This document shows, piece by piece, positions 6,317 through 10,105 of a stretch of 10,105 nt of DNA (position 1 is its first letter; each line of letters begins with the position of its first letter). The stretch is from Opitutaceae bacterium (lineage in GTDB: Bacteria > Verrucomicrobiota > Verrucomicrobiia > Opitutales > Opitutaceae). The notes below the pieces were generated by a model. That model did not search any database. It saw nothing but the letters and a program-made list of their open reading frames with translations, and was not told where the DNA came from. The stretch is from positions 1 through 10,105 of the forward strand of contig JAHFTI010000103.1 in assembly GCA_023265535.1 (NCBI GenBank), given 5' to 3'. The position numbers and the translations under genes were made by a program.

Positions 6317-8122
6317 TTGGGCAACATGCATCCCATGAAGTCTTCGTTTTCCAAAGGTTTGCTTCTCGCCCTGGGGTTTTCGGCCGCAGTGGCGGCCTCT
6401 GCCGTGGAACCCGCCGAACTGGATTCCATGAGGGGCAAGGCCTTGCGTGGCAATGTCCTGGCGCAGTACAACCTGGGCCGCTACCACAGCGATCCCAGCG
6501 CGGGCGTGCTGGATCGGGCCGAGGCTTTTGCATGGCTCAAGCTCGCCGCGGAGAATGGCACGGGCAGCCTGGAGCTGGTGAAGCTGACCGAGGAGATGAG
6601 CCCCGCCGAACTGGCCGAGGGGCGCCGCCGTTTTGAGGAGCGTCGTCAGCAGCTGAAGTCGGGGGCGGAGCCGGCTGCGGCCGCTGAGACCAATGCTGCG
6701 GCGGAGGCCCAGGCGAAATTGCAGGCCGAACGTGACCAGCTGGCCGCCTCACTCGGGGCTGCCACGACTGAGCTTGCCCAATTGCGTGCGGCGCAGGCCC
6801 AGAATGCGGGTGCGGAAAAATTGCGCAGCGAGGTGATCAAGCTCGAATCCGAGCTCAACGAGACCCGGGCTGCGGCACGCCAGATGGCGGTGCGCAACCA
6901 GCAACTTGAGGATACCGCCTCGGAGCGCGGGCGCGCCCTGGCCGCCGCCAAGGCGGAATTGGAGCAGGCGAAGGCCGCCGCCGGAACTCCGGCAGTTGCC
7001 GCCGACGCCACGGCGCTGCTTGCGGAAAAGGAGTCCCTGCAGAAGCAACTCACTGCGGCTCAAGATGAATTGCGCAAGACCAAGGCGGACACGGAGCGCG
7101 TGGAACGCGCCGAGCGGGACGTGGTGGTGTTGCGCGCACAGAATGAGAAGCTTGTGGCCGAGCAGGCCCGTGCGCAGGAGGCCGTGGCCAATGTCACCCA
7201 GCTGACGCGCGAGGTGGAACGACTCCGTTCCGCGCAGGCCCAGTCCCCGAGTGCCGACGAGCTGATCCTGGCCCGCGAGCGCCTGGCCGCCATGGAGCGC
7301 CAGAACGCCGAGCTGGTGGAGCGTGCGCGCCAGGCCGAGACGCGCCTGGTGGCGGCTGCCTCCACTCCCGCGACCGAGGTGCCTGCGGGTGAAAATGTGG
7401 CCGAGCTGAAGTCCAAGCTGGCTGACGCCGAGATGAAGCTGGCGACGGCGTTGCGCAGCTACACCGTGCAGCAGCAGGATTTTGACAGGAGCCGCGAACA
7501 GTCCGCCCGTGCCCAGGCGGATGTCGAGGCGCGCCTCAACACGGCCACTTCCGACAACACCGCCCTCAACACCCAATTGCAGAATGCCCTGGCCGAGCTC
7601 AAGGCACGCGAGGCACAGCTGGTCGACACCGACAAGGCCGCCGGCCTGGCGAAACAGACAAGCCTGACCGCCACCATCGAGGCCACGGCATTGCGGGATC
7701 AGCTCAGGCAGACCCAGGCCCAGCTCGTCGCCGTCGTCGAGGAGAACAGCCAGCTGAAGACCAAGCTGGCTGTGATCGCGCCGCCGCCCGCATCGTCGCT
7801 GGGTTCCCCGATCCGTCCCGGAACGGCGGCCGCCCAGGCGGCCATCACGCTGCCTCCGGTGATTGCGCCGGCTCCCCAGGCCAGCCTGTCCGCCCCGTCG
7901 CGCACTGCGCCGGCGACACGTCCGGCGAGCGCCGCGGTAGCCGTGACCGTCCCGGTGCCCGAGGTGCGCACGCACATCGTGGCCGAGGGCGACAGCCTTT
8001 CGAGGATCTCGCGCAAGTACTACGGCACGTCCGAGCGCTGGAACGAGATCTACGAGGCCAACCGCAACATCCTCAACAATCCGTCGAGGCTGCCCGCGGG
8101 CGCCTCGCTGCGTATCCCCTGA
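6317..8122 (+). CDS. Exported Sel1-like / long coiled-coil / LysM protein
   Basis: This protein of about 600 residues has three parts. First comes a Sec signal peptide (MKSSFSKGLLLALGFSAAVA, likely cleavage near ASA-VEP). Residues about 45-85 resemble one Sel1/TPR-like repeat (VLAQYNLGRYHSD, AEAFAWLKLAAENG). Residues about 115-485 are a nearly continuous Ala/Glu/Gln/Leu-rich coiled coil. A Pro/Ala/Ser/Thr-rich linker (489-548) leads to a C-terminal LysM domain (552-601: THIVAEGDSLSRISRKYYG through WNEIYEANRNIL to PAGASLRIP), which binds peptidoglycan glycan strands. It is probably a periplasmic structural or tethering protein; no catalytic domain is visible. The start is uncertain: TTG at 6317 has GGGAG six bases upstream, but ATG at 6326 or 6335 gives a more ordinary signal peptide. 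Some residues may belong to a FimV-like architecture, although no FimV motif is recognised. It is convergent with the MOSC gene. Confidence 0.88.
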   Translation: MGNMHPMKSSFSKGLLLALGFSAAVAASAVEPAELDSMRGKALRGNVLAQYNLGRYHSDPSAGVLDRAEAFAWLKLAAENGTGSLELVKLTEEMSPAELAEGRRRFEERRQQLKSGAEPAAAAETNAAAEAQAKLQAERDQLAASLGAATTELAQLRAAQAQNAGAEKLRSEVIKLESELNETRAAARQMAVRNQQLEDTASERGRALAAAKAELEQAKAAAGTPAVAADATALLAEKESLQKQLTAAQDELRKTKADTERVERAERDVVVLRAQNEKLVAEQARAQEAVANVTQLTREVERLRSAQAQSPSADELILARERLAAMERQNAELVERARQAETRLVAAASTPATEVPAGENVAELKSKLADAEMKLATALRSYTVQQQDFDRSREQSARAQADVEARLNTATSDNTALNTQLQNALAELKAREAQLVDTDKAAGLAKQTSLTATIEATALRDQLRQTQAQLVAVVEENSQLKTKLAVIAPPPASSLGSPIRPGTAAAQAAITLPPVIAPAPQASLSAPSRTAPATRPASAAVAVTVPVPEVRTHIVAEGDSLSRISRKYYGTSERWNEIYEANRNILNNPSRLPAGASLRIP

Positions 8123-8132
8123 GTGGATACAG

Positions 8133-8174
8133 GATCCCGGGCGGGGCCGCTCAGCGGAGCGGCTCCACGGGATC
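8133..8174. terminator. Nested hairpin between convergent genes, possible bidirectional terminator
   Basis: An outer arm, GATCCCG (8133-8139) with CGGGATC (8168-8174), encloses a second stem of 9 pairs including one G-T (8143-8151 with 8158-8166) around the loop CAGCGG. The structure starts 11 bases after the LysM gene stop and covers the last codons and stop of the MOSC gene. There is no T tract on either side, so it would be a non-canonical terminator or an mRNA 3'-end protecting structure. The structure is plain in the sequence; its role is inferred from position. Confidence 0.5.
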
Positions 8175-8717
8175 GCCCAGCCTGACGAGGCCGGGTGAGA
8201 GCACGCGGGCGAAGAGCCCGCGCAGCCGCAGGTGGCGGCGGGCGGGGTCGCGTATCCAATTGAACACTACGGCGCCGTGGCGCGCGGCGAACTTGGCGCA
8301 GGCGTCGTTCTCCACGTCGGAGACCTCGAGCACGGCGGCGCCCACGCGGAGGCGCGAGCCGGCGGGGAGGTTGTCCATCGAGAGGTCGAGGCCGGTGAGG
8401 AGCGTGTCCCCGGGATGGTGAAAGTTGCCCGTGAGGCGCTGGATCAGGGCGATGAGGGCGCTGTTGCCCACGGCGACCTGGACGCGCGGATCGGGGCTGC
8501 CGTCGGGCAGGTACATCCAGGTCTTTTGGAGCCAGCGGTCGCCGAGTGCGCCGCGTTGCGGGCAGAACTCCACGGTCTCGCGCGGTTCACGCTGGTCGGG
8601 GCCGGGGCGAACGTTGAGCAGATCCGCCTTGGCGTGGTCGCGGGGGAGCACGCCGAGGGCCGCCAGCTCGCGGTCGAGCAGGGCGGCGGTGAGAGGGGGG
8701 TGTCCCTGGGTGTCCAT
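8151..8717 (-). CDS. MOSC-domain protein
   Basis: This 188-residue protein matches the MOSC (molybdenum cofactor sulfurase C-terminal) domain. Members bind molybdenum cofactor or sulfur-carrier groups through a conserved cysteine. Visible features: GALGDRW (56-62), the family's 'G..GD' element; VQVAVGNSALIALIQ (79-93); GDTLLTGLDLSMDNLPAGSRLRVG (103-126), the usual 'GENL...G.dl..l..G..lrvG' block; and EVSDVENDACAKFAARHG (131-148) with the candidate catalytic Cys140. It ends with LRGLFARVLSPGLVRLGDPVE, the typical barrel-closing strands. Single-domain length (about 150-220 residues) fits YiiM-like stand-alone members. The ATG shares one base with the upstream stop (TGATG) and has no Shine-Dalgarno sequence, implying translational coupling to the TonB-C-repeat gene. 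The substrate is unknown. No molybdenum cofactor gene is nearby in the window. Confidence 0.88.
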   Translation of the reverse strand: MDTQGHPPLTAALLDRELAALGVLPRDHAKADLLNVRPGPDQREPRETVEFCPQRGALGDRWLQKTWMYLPDGSPDPRVQVAVGNSALIALIQRLTGNFHHPGDTLLTGLDLSMDNLPAGSRLRVGAAVLEVSDVENDACAKFAARHGAVVFNWIRDPARRHLRLRGLFARVLSPGLVRLGDPVEPLR

Positions 8718-10105
8718 CAGGAGCCGGCGGGCGTGCCGGGTGCGGCGGCCGGTGCCGCGTCGGCCTTGTCCGCGGGAGGTGTGGAGGGCTTGGGGTGCTT
8801 GAAGCTGATGGGGACGACAATGCGCAGGTCGGTGGGTTCACCCGAACGGAGCAGGGGCTTGAAGCGCATGGATCCGACCCAATTGGCGGCAGCCCAGCCG
8901 AAGGCGGGATGGCTGGCCTCGACGATGCGGGGGAGTTGTGCGAGTCCGCAGCGATCGATGATGAATTCGATCTTGGCGCTGCCATCACCGGGCTGTTCGA
9001 GCATTTCGGGCGGAAAGCACAGGCCGCCGGAAGCCACGCGTGTGGGCTTGCCGCTGAGGTTGGCGGAGGAGCTGCTGATGGTTCCGCCCTTGCGCAGGAG
9101 CTTGGAGAGGCGGTCGACGCCGCCGGGCAGCGTGTCGACCGAGAATTCGTGGGTGTACTCCCTCTCGGGTTGTTCCCGGGCATCGTCGGCCTTGAAGATC
9201 CAGGAGGCGACGCAGGCCTTGAGGGATAGGCCAAAATTTTCGTGGGAGGACTCGAGAACCTCCACGTTCTGCACGGAGCCGTCGGGAGTCAGGTGGAATT
9301 TCACCTTGGCCGAGCCGCTTTCGCCCGCGATCAGCTGGTCGTAGGGGAATATGGGATCGCCTGCCTCCCTCAGGCCCGTGAGACCGGCGGGAATGGGGCT
9401 TGTGGAGGAAACGCGGACGATCTGCTTGTAGGCGACGCGGACGGGTTTGCCGTCGATTGTGCCGGGTTTGTAGAGCTGGCCGGAGAGGGCGTTCAGGGCG
9501 GCGTCCAATGCTGCACTGGAGGAGGCGCCAAGGATTTCCAATTCGCAAGGGATGCCGTCGGTGCCGATCACGAAGCGAAAGGCCGAGTCTAGGGTGCCGC
9601 GCGAGCAGATCTCCTCCAGGGGGATCTGGATTTCGGGATCGACCGTGAGGGAGGGCATGACGAGGCCGAATTCGCCTTCCGCGTGGTTTTCCACGGGGAA
9701 GTTGGGAAGCGGGTTCATGCTGTAGCCCACGCCGCCCTGGATGATGGCGAAGAGGACGTCGGCGCGGAACGGGATGGGCTTGCCCTCCCAGAGGACGGGT
9801 TCGAAGCGCCACTTGAGGAGGGCCTTCACCGACGGATTGGAGTCATCCACCTTGGAGGTTTGCGGCTCGGTGGAGCTGGCATCGTGGATGCCCTCGACCC
9901 TGATGACCCTGCCCGTCTCGTCGACCCAGGCGCCGAGGCGGATGGGTTTGAAGTTGCGTCCACCGGGAGGCAGCGGTGCCTCGAGGGGTTTGGGCGGCAT
10001 GGAGGCCGAGCCCGGCGTCATGCTGAGGTCGAGTCCGAAGCAGCGGAGGCTGGCGAGGAACAGGGTGGCGGCCAGCAGGAGGCCGCGGGGGCGAAGGAGG
10101 GGGGG
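8717..10105 (-). CDS. Exported protein with four TonB-C-like repeats, 5' end beyond the window
   Basis: The frame remains open from the ATG at 10021 to the window edge. The 28 extra codons read as a signal peptide (RPRG followed by LLLAATLFLASLRCFG), so the true start lies just outside and the ATG at 10021 is internal. Numbered from that ATG, four repeats resemble the TonB C-terminal domain, each a beta strand with 'dG.v..v.v..s', a helix, then a '[WY].[FK].P' strand: 24-94 (with WRFEPVLWEGKPIPF), 139-204 (LYKPGTIDGKPVRV), 227-296 (AKVKFHLTPDGSVQNVEVLESS, WIFK) and 338-408 (AKIEFIIDRCGL, MRFKPLLRSGEP). The tail is Pro/Ala-rich. A standard TonB has one such domain after a membrane anchor and Pro-rich spacer, so this is not a normal energy transducer; a periplasmic protein of unknown role is more likely. 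It overlaps the MOSC start by one base. Confidence 0.85.
   Translation of the reverse strand, partial: PPLLRPRGLLLAATLFLASLRCFGLDLSMTPGSASMPPKPLEAPLPPGGRNFKPIRLGAWVDETGRVIRVEGIHDASSTEPQTSKVDDSNPSVKALLKWRFEPVLWEGKPIPFRADVLFAIIQGGVGYSMNPLPNFPVENHAEGEFGLVMPSLTVDPEIQIPLEEICSRGTLDSAFRFVIGTDGIPCELEILGASSSAALDAALNALSGQLYKPGTIDGKPVRVAYKQIVRVSSTSPIPAGLTGLREAGDPIFPYDQLIAGESGSAKVKFHLTPDGSVQNVEVLESSHENFGLSLKACVASWIFKADDAREQPEREYTHEFSVDTLPGGVDRLSKLLRKGGTISSSSANLSGKPTRVASGGLCFPPEMLEQPGDGSAKIEFIIDRCGLAQLPRIVEASHPAFGWAAANWVGSMRFKPLLRSGEPTDLRIVVPISFKHPKPSTPPADKADAAPAAAPGTPAGS

Noticed and set aside
6138..6533. N-terminal extension of the glycine-zipper gene to 6533
   Set aside because: The extension is Pro/Arg-rich without a start context, overlaps the LysM gene on the other strand, and would bury the evident signal peptide beginning at 6137.
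8232..9344. Plus-strand 370-residue open frame across the MOSC and TonB-C genes
   Set aside because: It is antisense to two genes with clear family motifs, spans their junction, and has no recognisable domain.
10019..10021. ATG at 10021 as the start of the TonB-C-repeat gene
   Set aside because: The frame stays open to the window edge and the upstream codons encode a hydrophobic signal-peptide core, so this ATG is internal.
1..10105. Mobile element, CRISPR array, phage, tRNA or defence system
   Set aside because: No transposase or integrase motifs, spaced direct repeats, tRNA-like cloverleafs or abrupt composition changes were seen; the helicase is a housekeeping RecD2 type rather than a defence helicase.

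Overview
The window is about 10 kb of very GC-rich DNA with strong G/C at third codon positions. It comes from a double-membrane bacterium: it carries three predicted lipoproteins, a periplasmic LpoB-type activator, TonB-C-like domains and a LysM protein. The LysM and TonB-C architectures, the mostly Shine-Dalgarno-free starts and the base composition fit a Verrucomicrobiota member, perhaps Opitutaceae. That placement is an inference from style, not from a marker gene. I see no tRNA, rRNA, CRISPR array, IS element or phage gene.

Layout. (1) 1-1679, + strand: the 3' three quarters of a RecD2-type DNA helicase gene whose 5' end lies outside the window. (2) 1734-6137, - strand: a probable five-gene envelope operon. 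In transcription order it encodes a duplicated glycine-zipper protein, an LpoB-family lipoprotein, a COG3014-like TPR lipoprotein, a YcfL/DUF1425 lipoprotein and a 328-residue exported protein of no recognised family. It ends at a clear hairpin plus T-tract terminator between the convergent operon and recD2. A 50-nt imperfect palindrome lies in the only large gap of the operon, between lpoB and the COG3014-like gene. (3) 6138-6316: a divergent intergenic region. (4) 6317-8122, + strand: an exported protein with a Sel1-like N-terminus, a very long coiled coil and a C-terminal LysM domain. (5) 8151-10105, - strand: a signal-peptide protein with four TonB-C-like repeats, running off the right edge, translationally coupled through TGATG to a MOSC-domain protein. 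A nested hairpin separates this pair from the convergent LysM gene.

How the genes fit together. The LpoB, COG3014-like and YcfL genes form a recurring trio linked to peptidoglycan synthase activation at the outer membrane. Here the trio is bracketed by two exported proteins. The last of these, the 328-residue protein, repeats the order of LpoB's strand and helix motifs and may be a non-lipidated, diverged member of the same fold. The divergent LysM/coiled-coil protein would also sit at the peptidoglycan. The centre of the window therefore reads as a cell-wall and envelope locus flanked by a housekeeping helicase and a TonB-C/MOSC pair of unknown role.
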